Assembly (NCBI GenBank): GCA_017505505.1
Contig: JAFVPA010000022.1
Coordinates: forward strand, 1-53,633
Source of the DNA: Oscillospiraceae bacterium
GTDB taxonomy: Bacteria > Bacillota_A > Clostridia > Oscillospirales > Oscillospiraceae
Reading direction: 5' to 3'
Length of the DNA stretch: 53,633 nt
Made by a program: the position numbers and the translations under genes. Numbering within the stretch: the stretch's first letter is position 1; the number at the start of each line of letters is the position of its first letter. Below the pieces are notes generated by a model that did not search any database, was not told the DNA's origin, and saw only the letters and a list, made by a program, of their open reading frames with translations. Of the stretch, positions 22,366-32,800 are shown one piece after another.

Positions 22366-23628
22366 ATGATCACCATTCCCTATGGTAAGGGCCACCTTAC
22401 CTGTGACATTCCTCATGACGGCCTGCTGGTTAGCCGGGTGGAGGAGCTGAAAAGCGAAAAGACAGGTCTGCAGCTGGTGGAAGAAGCCCTGGCGGCTCCC
22501 ATTGGTTCGCCGTCCCTCCGGGAACTGGCCGTGGGCAAAAACCGCTGCACCATCATCATCTCCGACCATACCCGCCCCGTGCCCAGCCGGGATATCCTGC
22601 CGCCCATGCTGCGGCAGCTTCGGGAGGGGAATCCGGGCATCGACGTGACGCTGCTGGTGGCCACAGGTTTCCACCGTCCCACCACCACAAAGGAGCTGGA
22701 AGCCAAGCTGGGGGAGGAGATCGCAAAAAACGAAAAGATTCTTGTCCACGATGCCTTTGATCCGGCTTCCAATGTGGAGATCGGCATCCTGCCCTCCGGA
22801 GCCCCGCTGGTCATCGACCGGGCGGCAGTGGAAACGGATCTGCTGATCTCCGAGGGCTTTATCGAACCCCACTTCTTTGCCGGTTTCTCCGGAGGGCGGA
22901 AAAGTGTCCTGCCCGGTGTCTGCGACAAGACAACGGTGCTGGGTAACCACTGCGGGGAATTCATTGCCTCTCCCTACGCCCGGACAGGCATTCTGGAAAA
23001 CAATCCCCTCCATACCGACATGGTAGCGGCAGCGGAGATGGCAAAGCTCCGATTTATTGTCAATGTGATCATCGACGATGACAAGAAGACCGTGGCAGCC
23101 TTTGCGGGAGATTTCCGCAAAGCCCATGAAGCGGGCGTTGCCTTCCTGCGGCCCTACTGCGAGGTGAAGGCCGTCCCGGCGGACATCGTCATCACCTCCA
23201 ACGGCGGTGCGCCCCTGGATCAGAACATCTACCAGAGCGTCAAGGGCCTGACGGCGGCAGAGGCCAGCGCAAAAGTGGGGGCTGTTCTCATCATGTGCGC
23301 AGACCTGGCCGACGGAACCGGGGGCGAAGGGTTCTACCGGAGTCTGAAAAACTGCGAAAGTCCCGGGGCCCACTTCGCCCAGTGCGCGGCCACACCCCAG
23401 AACGCAACCATCCCCGACCAGTGGGAGAGCCAGATCCTGGCCCGGATACTGATGAAGCACCGTGTCATCTTCGTTTCCCGGCCGGAAATGGAGAAGACCC
23501 TCCGGGAAATGAAGCTGGACTATGCCCCGGATCTGCCTACGGCCATCGCCATGGCAAAGCAGGACAAGGGAGAAAATGCCAGCGTCACCGTTATTCCCAA
23601 TGGTATTTCCGTCATGGTAACAGCGTAA
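22366..23628 (+). CDS. larA: LarA-family nickel-pincer 2-hydroxyacid racemase
   Basis: LarA racemises lactate with a nickel-pincer nucleotide bound to a lysine; relatives act on malate and other 2-hydroxyacids. The 420-residue protein has SDHTRPVP (66-73), the proton-transfer histidines at 103 (TGFHRPT) and 169 (EPHFFAGFSGG), the pincer lysine at 179 (GGRKSVLPG) and His195 (GNHCGEF). AGGAGGG precedes the ATG. The cofactor genes larB, larC and larE are not in this window. Pairing with the Ldh_2 enzyme suggests use of both enantiomers of a 2-hydroxyacid. Confidence 0.9.
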   Translation: MITIPYGKGHLTCDIPHDGLLVSRVEELKSEKTGLQLVEEALAAPIGSPSLRELAVGKNRCTIIISDHTRPVPSRDILPPMLRQLREGNPGIDVTLLVATGFHRPTTTKELEAKLGEEIAKNEKILVHDAFDPASNVEIGILPSGAPLVIDRAAVETDLLISEGFIEPHFFAGFSGGRKSVLPGVCDKTTVLGNHCGEFIASPYARTGILENNPLHTDMVAAAEMAKLRFIVNVIIDDDKKTVAAFAGDFRKAHEAGVAFLRPYCEVKAVPADIVITSNGGAPLDQNIYQSVKGLTAAEASAKVGAVLIMCADLADGTGGEGFYRSLKNCESPGAHFAQCAATPQNATIPDQWESQILARILMKHRVIFVSRPEMEKTLREMKLDYAPDLPTAIAMAKQDKGENASVTVIPNGISVMVTA

Positions 23629-23636
23629 CGAAAGAA

Positions 23637-23668
23637 AACCGCCCTTCGGAGCTTCCGAAGGGCGGTTT
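23637..23668. terminator. Terminator after larA, probably bidirectional
   Basis: A 14-bp perfect stem, AAACCGCCCTTCGG with CCGAAGGGCGGTTT, has TTTCG on the plus strand and TTTTCTTTC on the minus strand. It may also end the transcript of the small minus-strand gene at 23789-23893. Between the two lies another strong hairpin, CCGGCCCGG/CCGGGCCGG near 23682-23706. Confidence 0.8.
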
Positions 23669-23788
23669 CGTGTGAAGGAGTTCCCGGCCCGGGTGCAGGC
23701 CGGGCCGGAGGAAGGGGGATTGGAATAGAATAGGAGGTAAAGTGGTATATAGGCCGGCAAAGCACCGGTCAATATCGGTGAGGAAGGG

Positions 23789-23893
23789 TCAATACTGACT
23801 GCGCAGCATCCGTTTCAGCCAGGCGGAGCCCAGCAGGATGGTGGCAATGCCCGAAAGGGCAGACATGGCTTGCAAAAGTTCGAAAAAATCCAT
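23789..23893 (-). CDS. 34-residue small membrane protein, divergent from feoB
   Basis: The reading frame encodes 34 residues: MDFFELLQAMSALSG, a hydrophobic stretch ending ATILLGSAW, and the basic tail LKRMLRSQY. This is the form of a single-pass membrane peptide. AGGAGG lies 7 bases before the ATG. The promoter upstream has a perfect TTGACA, and an operator box matching the feoB boxes covers its transcription start. That combination argues that the gene is real. I do not recognise it; it is not the Cys-rich FeoB-associated protein and not FeoA. A role in iron uptake or in modulating FeoB is an inference from position and shared operators. Confidence 0.7.
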   Translation of the reverse strand: MDFFELLQAMSALSGIATILLGSAWLKRMLRSQY

Positions 23894-23951
23894 AACCGGA
23901 ACCTCCTGACAATAGCGTTTTATTATTGGTTAGCTGCTGCTAACTGATATT

Positions 23952-23980
23952 ATAATATGCGATAACGCATTGCTTGTCAA
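23952..23980 (-). promoter_or_regulatory. Promoter of the 34-residue protein gene
   Basis: On the minus strand TTGACA (23975-23980) and TATTAT (23952-23957) are separated by 17 bases. The expected start of transcription falls at the edge of operator box 1. Confidence 0.8.
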
Positions 23981-24024
23981 GTCTTTTTCTGAAAAAATAA
24001 GGAAAAAATATTTTCAAATAAACA

Positions 24025-24053
24025 TTGACAAATCCTTCCTTCTGCGTTATGAT
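24025..24053 (+). promoter_or_regulatory. Sigma-A promoter of feoB
   Basis: A perfect TTGACA and TATGAT are separated by 17 bases. The leader to the ATG is about 140 bases and contains three operator boxes. Confidence 0.85.
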
Positions 24054-24199
24054 ATCTAGGTGGTTAGCGAGAGCTAATCGAAAAAATTCCCTTTCGGTTA
24101 GTTACTGCTAATCTTATATCAAACCCGCAAGTTAGCAAACTCTAACTTAGAGCCGCATACAATTTCAAGATAAAGCAAAAGGAAAGAGGAGGACCCTAT

Positions 24200-26194
24200 A
24201 TGAGAATTGCTTTCGCAGGCAATCCTAACTCCGGTAAGACCACCATGTACAATGCCCTGACCGGCCGCAATGAAAAGGTCGGCAACTGGGCCGGTGTTAC
24301 CGTGGATAAGAAGGAAGCACCCATTAAGAAGGCGTATGCCGGAGATCTGGACGTAATAGCCGTGGATCTGCCTGGTGCTTACTCCATGTCTCCCTTCACC
24401 TCCGAAGAAAGTGTTACCAGTACTTACGTTAAAAATGAGAATCCCGATGTGATCATCAACATCGTGGATGCCACCAACTTGAGCCGCTCCCTGTTCTTCA
24501 CCACCCAGCTTCTGGAACTGGGCATCCCTGTGGTAGTAGCCCTGAATAAGCATGATGTGAACGAGAAGAAGGAGACCGTCATTGATGCACAGGCCCTGTC
24601 CAAAAAGCTGGGGTGCCCCGTGGTGAACACCACCTCTACCAATGGCGATGGATTGGACGAGCTGGTGAAAGCGGCCATCAATCAGGTGGGCAAGCCCCAG
24701 AAGGCCCCTTATCAGGGAAGCGGAGATTTGAGTACTAAGGAAGCGGCCCAGGCTGCGGACAAGAAGCGTTTTGCTTTCGTCAACAAGATCGTCGCCTCCG
24801 TGGAGACCCGGAAGGTCCTGACCAAGGACCGGAATTTCCAGGATAAGATCGACGATATTCTCACCAACAAGTGGTTCGGCCTTCCCATTTTTGCGCTGGT
24901 CATGTTCCTGGTCTTCGACATTTCCCAGTCCTCCCTCGGTCCTGCTTTGGCGGACTGGCTGGTGGCTCTGCTGGAAGGCTTCCAGGGGGTTATCGCGGAG
25001 ATGGTCTCCGGTGCGTCTCCCATCCTGCAGGCCCTGCTGGTGGATGGCATCATCGGCGGTGTCATCGCTGTCATCGGCTTCCTGCCTCTGGTTATGGTCA
25101 TGTATTTCCTGATCGCCCTGCTGGAGGACTGCGGCTATATGGCCCGGGCAACCATCGTTCTGGACCCTATCTTTAAGAAGGTGGGCCTGTCCGGCAAGTC
25201 CGTCATCCCCTTCGTCATCGGTACCGGCTGCGCCATCCCCGGCGTTATGGCCTGCCGCACCATCCGCAACGAGCGGGAGCGCCGCGCTACCGCCATGCTG
25301 GCGCCCTTCATGCCCTGCGGTGCCAAGCTGCCCGTTATCGCCCTGTTTGCAGGTGCCTTCTTTGAGGATGCTTCCTGGGTGGGTACGCTGATGTACTTTG
25401 CCGGCATTCTGATCATCCTGTTGGGTGCCCTGCTGGTGAACCGGATCACCGGCCGCAGAAACCGCAAGTCCTTCTTCATCATGGAGCTGCCGGAATATAA
25501 GCTTCCTTCTCTGAAGCGGGCCTTTGGTTCTATGTGCTCCCGTGGCTGGGCCTACATCGTCAAGGCCGGTACGGTCATTCTGGTCTGCAACACGGTGGTG
25601 CAGATCATGCAGACCTTCACCTGGAACTTCACCATTGCGGAAGCTGCCAGCGATTCCATTCTGGCTTCCATCGCATCTCCCATTTCCTACCTGCTGATCC
25701 CCGTTGTGGGTGTGGCTTCCTGGCAGCTGGCTGCGGCCGCCGTTACCGGCTTCATCGCCAAGGAGAACGTTGTCGGCACTCTGGCCGTCTGCTTCGTCGG
25801 TCTGGAGAACCTGATCGACACCGAAGAACTGGCTTTGCTGGAAGGTGCGGGCGCGGAAGTGGCCGGTGTCCTGGCCATCACCAAGGTGGCTGCCCTGGCT
25901 TACCTGATGTTCAACCTGTTCACTCCTCCCTGCTTTGCTGCGCTGGGTGCTATGAACTCGGAAATGGGTGACCGCAAGTGGTTCTGGGGCGGTGTGGCAT
26001 TGCAGTTCGCCACCGGCTTCACGGTGTCCTATCTGGTCTATCAGATCGGCACCCTGATCACCACCGGGTCCTTCGGTGCAGGCTTCCTGCCCGGCCTGAT
26101 CATTGTGGCGGTCATCGCAGGCATCATTGTTTACCTGATCAAAGAATCCGACAAAAAGGCCGCTGCTGAGAAAGCTGCAAAGGCCAGAAAATAA
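24200..26194 (+). CDS. feoB: FeoB ferrous iron transporter
   Basis: FeoB imports Fe(II) across the membrane and has an N-terminal G domain. The 664-residue protein has G1 GNPNSGKT (7-14), G3 DLPG (56-59) and G4 NKHD (116-119). Two gate-type membrane repeats follow, with the conserved GTGCAIPGVMACRT and PCGAKLPVIALFAG segments. The C-terminus is a further transmembrane segment and a Lys/Ala tail. At 664 residues it is shorter than the E. coli protein (773), as usual in Clostridia. No feoA or feoC gene lies beside it, which is uncommon. AGAGGAGG lies before the ATG. The four GTTAGC boxes upstream indicate metal-responsive control. Confidence 0.96.
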   Translation: MRIAFAGNPNSGKTTMYNALTGRNEKVGNWAGVTVDKKEAPIKKAYAGDLDVIAVDLPGAYSMSPFTSEESVTSTYVKNENPDVIINIVDATNLSRSLFFTTQLLELGIPVVVALNKHDVNEKKETVIDAQALSKKLGCPVVNTTSTNGDGLDELVKAAINQVGKPQKAPYQGSGDLSTKEAAQAADKKRFAFVNKIVASVETRKVLTKDRNFQDKIDDILTNKWFGLPIFALVMFLVFDISQSSLGPALADWLVALLEGFQGVIAEMVSGASPILQALLVDGIIGGVIAVIGFLPLVMVMYFLIALLEDCGYMARATIVLDPIFKKVGLSGKSVIPFVIGTGCAIPGVMACRTIRNERERRATAMLAPFMPCGAKLPVIALFAGAFFEDASWVGTLMYFAGILIILLGALLVNRITGRRNRKSFFIMELPEYKLPSLKRAFGSMCSRGWAYIVKAGTVILVCNTVVQIMQTFTWNFTIAEAASDSILASIASPISYLLIPVVGVASWQLAAAAVTGFIAKENVVGTLAVCFVGLENLIDTEELALLEGAGAEVAGVLAITKVAALAYLMFNLFTPPCFAALGAMNSEMGDRKWFWGGVALQFATGFTVSYLVYQIGTLITTGSFGAGFLPGLIIVAVIAGIIVYLIKESDKKAAAEKAAKARK

Positions 26195-26203
26195 GCATAA
26201 CAA

Positions 26204-26236
26204 GAGCCTCTCCCCAATGGGAGAGGCTCGTTTTTT
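26204..26236 (+). terminator. Terminator of feoB
   Basis: An 11-bp perfect stem GAGCCTCTCCC/GGGAGAGGCTC with loop CAAT is followed by GTTTTTT. It converges with the gene on the other strand. Confidence 0.92.
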
Positions 26237-26238
26237 GT

Positions 26239-26697
26239 CTATAGAGCATTCTTCCGGGCCAGCATGGCGTCCACTTCTTCCCGGGAGCAGCGGTAATCGC
26301 CCTCTCCGCAGCGGCGGTAGGTGCCCCGGTAGAGATCTCCGTCCACATAGACAGGCTGGTCACAGGGCTGGGCTGGGGGGACAGTGATGGCGATGATGTG
26401 CTTACCGTCCACCTGGTGGACCTGAATCGCTTCCCCGTTCAAAATATTCGCGCTGACCCGTTTGGGATCTTGCAGGATGGTTAGAAAGTCATCGATGAGC
26501 CACTGGGGATCCAGCAGATCCAGGGCGTGAAGCGATTTATCCGGAAGCTCTTCAACTCCCAGCAGGATGATGCCGCCGTCAGCATTGGCAAAGGCAGAGT
26601 AGGTCTCCCAGATGCTCTCCGGCAGCCCGCCCAGGGCCTGCTTGGCTTCGATGCGGTTGTTTTCCCGGTAGGCTCCCAAATTGTTCAGATCCAGCAT
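26239..26697 (-). CDS. Short AlbA_2 (Schlafen-like) domain protein
   Basis: The 152-residue protein consists of a single AlbA_2 domain. The family signature is ENNRIEAKQALGGLP and FANADGGIILLGVEE (about 13-50), followed by VPPAQPCDQPVYVDG and YRGTYRRCGEGDY. Many relatives are two to four times longer, with a C-terminal winged-helix or ATPase-like part that is missing here. There is no sign of a frameshift, and the C-terminal SREEVDAMLARKNAL looks like a natural end. The function of such proteins is poorly defined (nucleic-acid binding or regulation). GGAG precedes the ATG. Confidence 0.8.
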   Translation of the reverse strand: MLDLNNLGAYRENNRIEAKQALGGLPESIWETYSAFANADGGIILLGVEELPDKSLHALDLLDPQWLIDDFLTILQDPKRVSANILNGEAIQVHQVDGKHIIAITVPPAQPCDQPVYVDGDLYRGTYRRCGEGDYRCSREEVDAMLARKNAL

Positions 26698-26732
26698 GAT
26701 ATCATCTCCTGAAAGATGGTTTTCTTATCCTG

Positions 26733-26761
26733 ATTATAGCACGAAAATGAGCGCTTGGGAA
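26733..26761 (-). promoter_or_regulatory. Promoter of the AlbA_2 gene
   Basis: On the minus strand TTCCCA (26756-26761) and TATAAT (26733-26738) are separated by 17 bases. Its -35 abuts the possible -35 of the divergent giant gene. Confidence 0.55.
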
Positions 26762-26790
26762 TTGCTTTTCTGCGGGATATGCGCTATATT
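26762..26790 (+). promoter_or_regulatory. Possible promoter of the giant esterase gene
   Basis: TTGCTT and TATATT are separated by 17 bases, about 75 bases before the ATG. The -35 is poor. An alternative TATAAT is present at 26802-26807 but without a -35. Confidence 0.35.
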
Positions 26791-26864
26791 ATACCATGTA
26801 ATATAATGCATATTCTGGGCAAATCTGCCTTTTTACTGATATCATTCCGAGGAGGAACGCTGCC

Positions 26865-29800
26865 ATGAAGAAAATGGAGTGTCTGAAACGAATTTTAAGT
26901 CTAGTGCTGACGCTGAGCATAATGCTGTCTTGTGTGCCGGTGCAAGTATTTGCGCTGGAAACAGAGCCCCAGTCTGTCCCGGAGACCACGGCCCCGACGG
27001 AGACCACCGCCCCGGCCGAAACGGATCCAACAGAAACCACGGCCCCGGCAGACACTCAGCCTCCGGAAACCACCATACCGGCGGACACCCAGCCTCCAGC
27101 AACAACGGAGCCGGCCCCCACGGAGATGACCGAAGTGCCCGAGCCCTCTGTCCCGGAAACGACCGTAGCTGCGGAGCCTGCTGTTATTCATGAGCACGAA
27201 TATAAAGCGGCGGTGACCGCCCCCACCTGCACGGCTCAGGGCTATACCACCTACACCTGCGATTGCAGCGACAGTTATGTGAGTGACTATGTGGATGCCA
27301 CGGGGCATTCTTACGAAAACGGTGCATGCACCGTCTGCGGAGAGAAAACAGACAATCCCTATGAGGGCAAGACGATTGCTTGCATTGGTGACAGCATCAC
27401 TGCCGCATATGGTGTAACAAAGGACGAAACGGACTATGTCACACTGTTGGCGCAGCAGCTTGATATGGACTACATTCGCCTTGGTGACAGCGGCACGACG
27501 CTTTGCACCGACGGAAGCCGAACCTGCAACATCCGGCGACTGACGGAAGATCAGCTGCAGGGTGCGGATGTTGTTACCATTGCCATGGGCATCAATGATT
27601 TCTGCAACGCGGCAAAGGGCTACTATGCGCTTGGTGAGATCACTTCCACGGACAGTTCTACCATTTATGGTGCAGCCAGACTGTGGTGTGAGCGTATTGC
27701 GGAACTTCGGAAAACCGACAGCTTACAGGATACGCAATTCTATTTCGTAACGCCGGTCATCTGCTCCTGGAACAATTCTGTGACGGCTTCCCGTGACTGG
27801 GACCAGTCCAAGACGAATATTCACGGATATACCCTGCGGGACCTGTGCAATGCCATCATCGAAGTGGCGGCCCTTTACGATGTGCCCGTGATCGACCTGA
27901 ACCTCCTGAGCGGCATGTACTATGTCGATGCACAGGATAACAATACGGCAGTATTTGGCGGTGACGGCGTTCATCCCGGTGAAAAGGGCCATGAAATGAT
28001 GGCGCAGGCCCTGGCAAAGGCACTGCTGCAAAAGGATCAGCAGGATGATCATGCGCATACATTCGGAAGCTGGATCACCACGACTTACCCCAATTGTAAA
28101 CTGGGTGAGCAGCAGCGGGTATGCGCGGTCTGTACGGCAACAGAAAAAAGTCTGCTGGCGGCGACCCATAAATATGAAAGTGCTGTTACTGATCCCACCT
28201 GTACAGAAAAGGGTTATACTACCTACACCTGCGACTGCGGGGACAGCTATGTGGGTGACTATGTGAATGCAAAGGGGCATAGCTACGAAGATGGTGTCTG
28301 CACTGGGTGCGGTGAGAAATCCTGGGAAGATACAGATACGTTCCTGCTGACGTTGACATCGGAAAATTATCTGACCATCTCCAATCCCGATACAGAAAAG
28401 CTGTCCTGTGGCCCTGGCTTAGTGGCTTATGGGGATGGTAAGTTTGCTGTGGCCTATCTGGCAGATGATACCAATACCGTAGAAACGGAAGCCAGTACAA
28501 CCATCGTTTGCCGTTTGGGGCTGTTTGACTTGCGTAATCCGGAAGAAGGCGCTTTCTTTGATGTAGCTACAGCAGGTCAAACGATTGGTGATGTAACGAT
28601 CGGCGATAAGGCTCCCTATGAGCCGAATTTACTGAGACTCAGTGACAATGAATTGCTGGTTCTGTTCAATATCCGGGACACCAGCGGAAACTATGTTTAT
28701 TATAGCGCCCGGTTTGATACTGTGTCCAATACCATCACGGCTTATCAGCCGTTGACGCTGGACGGAAAAAACTGGATCCCTGCGAACATTGCTGCTTCCT
28801 ATAATGCGATTGCACAGACTCCCATCAGTACCTCCGGTCCTACTGGTTCCATGGTGTTTACCTCTGAAATCATACAGCATGAAGGGTACTATTACGGCTA
28901 TTGCGGTGGGATCTGCGGTGGATTCAGTGGTATGCTGGTGAGAAGTAGCGATGGCATCAACTGGACTTCTGTGGTGGCTCCCGAGGCGGCAGATGATATG
29001 AATGGTGTCATTGAGTGCGGCTTCCAATTCCTGGGCGACACAGTGTATTTCTGCATGCGGGATATTTCCGCAGGTGTTTACCATTGCTCTTATAATTTCA
29101 CTACCGGAGAACCGCTGGTGAAGACAGCAAAGATCTCCGGATTGACCACATCTAAGCCTGCTGCGTTTATTCAGGATGGAAAATTGTATTTGATCGTGAA
29201 TAAGGCGACCGGTGATGATAGTACTGTGGGCAGAAGAAATACAGCCCTTTTCTACCAAGTGGATCCGGAGACCTGCCGACTTTCGCTGGTAAGGCAGGTG
29301 TTCTGCGCCGACGGCTGCGCTTATCATACTGTGGAGAACTTTGGCGGCAAAAATTACTGGTGCTTCCATACGGATGCCCGGCGGATCAATCCCTATTCTC
29401 AAGGACGTTCCAATTTGGCGTTTCGGGAGATTCCTGCTTTGTTTGAATCCGAAAACGGAAATGAAGACGGAGTCTTGAATCTGGACGCTTACAGTTACAT
29501 GTACGGCAATGGCTGTATTACCACGGCTACAAATATTTGGCAGACGGGAGAAGGCGTGCCCAATTATCATTACCAGATCCCGCTGGCGGATTTCGCGGAT
29601 TTTGATACTGTAACCATTACTGCCAATGCAGAGAATAAGACCTATCTGGCCTTCTTCGCAGACTGGATGACCCGGGCTGGAACGATTTCCTATGCCGAAG
29701 GCTGGACGGAGCAAATGATCCTGGAACCCGGCACGGTTCGAACCGTGCCGATTCCCGAGGATGCCCGGTACCTGTACATTCTGAACAACAATGCAGCGGG

Positions 29801-32800
29801 AGATTCTTTGCTTCCGAGCCGTGTTGTATTTAGCAAAGAGAATGTCCAGGAAAATCTTAAGGGAAAGACCATCTCCATCCTGGGTGCCAGCATCTCTACT
29901 TACGAAGGTACCTCCAACAGCGTGGCAGCGGATACTACTAACTCCACCATCCGCAGCAATGTTAAGTATTACCCCAATACCACCATCCCCGAGGTGGGGC
30001 TGAACGATACCTGGTGGATGCAGGTGGCGGAGGATCTGGGCCTGCGGCTGCTGGTGAACAACGCCTGGTCCGGCAGCGCCATTTTGCTGGAGCGGTCCGG
30101 TACGGTGGGCGCTTATGTGGACCGCTGTGTCCAGCTTCACGATGACACCGGAGACAACGCCGGGGAAGAGCCGGATATCATCTGCATCCAGATGGGCTTC
30201 AACGATTTCAGCTACGGAAAAGATACCCTGGGCACTGCGGCTGATATCGATTATGACACCCTGATCACCACGGATGGCTACGGCACACCTTCCACCACTA
30301 TGGAAGCTACCGCCATCATGCTGGATAAGATCACGAAGCGGTACCCCGATGCGGAAGTTTATATGTTCAACCACTTCAAGCGCATCGGACAGAGTGCAGC
30401 GGATACCACCCTGATGGAGGGACTCAATGGGTCCATCGAAACGGTCTGCGCCCGGTACGGCGTGAAGGTGGTGGACCTGTACACCACTCTGACGGACCCG
30501 GCCCACATCGGTGACGGACGGCTCCATCCCAATAAGCTGGGCATGGACGTGATCAGCGAGGCCGTGAAGACCGCCATCATCGGAAACACGAATTATCAAG
30601 TTACCACCCACACCGCAAAGCTGGCGCTGGATGGTGTCACCGCTGACTACGGCACGGATAAGATCCTGGTGGACGGCACCGGCTTTGCTGTGAAGCTGAC
30701 CGCTCCCGCGGGAGATACCCTGTCCGTTACCGTCACCATGGGCGGTGAGGATATCACGAATGCCGTCTATGCCAACGGTACGGTCAGTATCGAAGCGGTC
30801 AACGGCGATGTGGTCATCACAGCCCAGGCTGTCCATACCCCGAAGGACTACCGCTGGGAATTTAACGGCACAGACCTGGCCTGCGTCAGTGGAGACAATG
30901 CCCTGATCAAGAAGGCCGGCACGACCACTGAGGGTGTGTTCAGCACCACCCGCTATGCCCTGGCGGCCCCTGTGGTCCTGAGCCACGACCAGCCCTGGAG
31001 CGTGGAATGGAAGTGCGAAGGTACTTTCCAGAATGCCAATGGCTCCAGCGGTGCCCGCGTCTTCACCTCTGACGATGTGAACGCCAACTACAATGCCCGC
31101 TATATCTTCAAGAGCAATACCAACGGCATCGTTGCCATGGGTGAAAAGACCACCACCGGCAGCCACAACTATGGCATTGCCCTGAAGGATCACGGTATCG
31201 ACTGGACAGCGCTTCACACCTACCGCCTGGAAAACCGGATCGCCAACGATGGCAGCAATATGGTCTACCTCTGGGTAGATGGCACTGAGATCGGCCCCAT
31301 GACCCATTACTATGTGGGCACCACCGACAAGAAGACAACATCGGATTGGCTTTCCGGTAAGGATTTTGTGCTGCCCTATATGGGCACCGACACCCACGGA
31401 TTTACCAACTGCTCCATCGACTATATCCAGGTCTGGGAGGGTGGTAAATTGGTGGAAAACGCGGAACCTCTCTTGCTCCGTTACGACGACCACTACGATA
31501 TCTCCGGCAAGACTGTGGAGATCGTGGAGGCCGGAGAGAACACTGTGGTAACGGTGGACGGCAACTATCTGGTTGCGACCGGTATCGGTACTGCCAAGGT
31601 GCGCATCGATGGACAGCTGTATGAGATCACGGTTGAAAAAGCCAAGATCAATCTGGTTGTGATCATGGGCCAGAGCAATGCTGGAAATCATTTTGACAAC
31701 GCACTTTCTGACGTGACTTGCCCTGTTGGCACAGCCTATTGGTGGGGGAACGGTCAGGGGACTGCGGCTGTGGAGCCAGTACCATATACGCAGCCTTCCA
31801 AGGGATTCCACACACCGCTGTTGGCAGAACTTTATGCACAGAGTGTGGCAGCCGGTGATCCGGTGAAAAATGTCCTGATCTGGCAGGAAGGTATTACCAG
31901 TAAAAACGGTCAATCTATTACCAAATGGGCATCCAGTGCGACCAACACCGGCGGTACCGATGCTACGGTGGCGATGATCGAGAATTGCCGCAGCTATTAT
32001 GAAACCCATAGTGACAAATATGAGATCGTCAATGCCGGTGTATACTGGCTCCAGGGCGAATCGGACACAGCTATGGATCCCGCACAATATACCCAACTCT
32101 TTATGGCTATGTGGCAGCGGCTTAAGGCAGCCGGTATGGAGTATCTGGCATTCCTGCGTCTGAGATGGGGCGTGAATGGAAACGGAGAGGATCATCAGGA
32201 TCTTCATCATTCCGCATCGTTGTCTGCTCAGATCCGGATGATCAATGAGAATCCGGAATTCTACATGGCAACGGACCTGACGGAAAATTGGGTGGGCACG
32301 GCAGAAACTGTCCATACTATCGACATTTCCGACTATATTACCGTGATGGAAGCCTACGGACAGAATCCTTCCTATACCGACAGCTACGGTAACACCGCTT
32401 CCTATGCTGGCGGCAAGCTGACCACCACCATGAAGACCCTGTACGGCTCCAACAACAAGTGCCACTACGGTAAGTTCGGCTATGGCCTGATCGGTGCCGA
32501 TGCGGCCTTCAATATGTACAATGCCCTGCACAAGCAGGATGTGGCAATCGTGGTGACAGATACCTCCGGCCATGCGGACCGGAAGCAGATTCTTGTTAAT
32601 GGTGCGGAAGTGACCATGGATATCACGGATATGACAGATAATCTGTCTTTCCGGGCAGAGTGCGGCAGTGCTGCGGGTACACTGAAACTTCTGGTAAAGA
32701 GTGCGGAAACAGATATCACGGAGAACGTGGTTGTTACTTCCGGACTGCTGTATGGTTCTATCAGTACGGCTGATCTGCGGCAATATAAGGATGTTACTGT

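Larger units (their letters stand above)
23929..24146. promoter_or_regulatory. Four 16-bp palindromic operator boxes shared by feoB and the small gene
   Basis: The boxes are GTTAGC-TGCT-GCTAAC (23929-23944), GTTAGC-GAGA-GCTAAT (24063-24078), GTTAGT-TACT-GCTAAT (24097-24112) and GTTAGC-AAAC-TCTAAC (24131-24146). All are 6-4-6 palindromes. The last three follow the feoB promoter at an exact 34-bp period; the first covers the start of the divergent small gene. They resemble TTAG/CTAA-type sites of DtxR-family iron regulators, but the binding protein is not encoded here. Confidence 0.8.

Noticed and set aside
23715..23793. A 19-codon plus-strand frame after AGGAGG in the gap before feoB
   Set aside because: The GTG start is too close to the ribosome-like site, no promoter fits, and the frame overlaps the better supported minus-strand small gene.
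24119..26203. A 694-codon open frame on the minus strand opposite feoB
   Set aside because: It is His/Gln/Gly-rich, lacks a ribosome site and exactly mirrors feoB, which has all G motifs.
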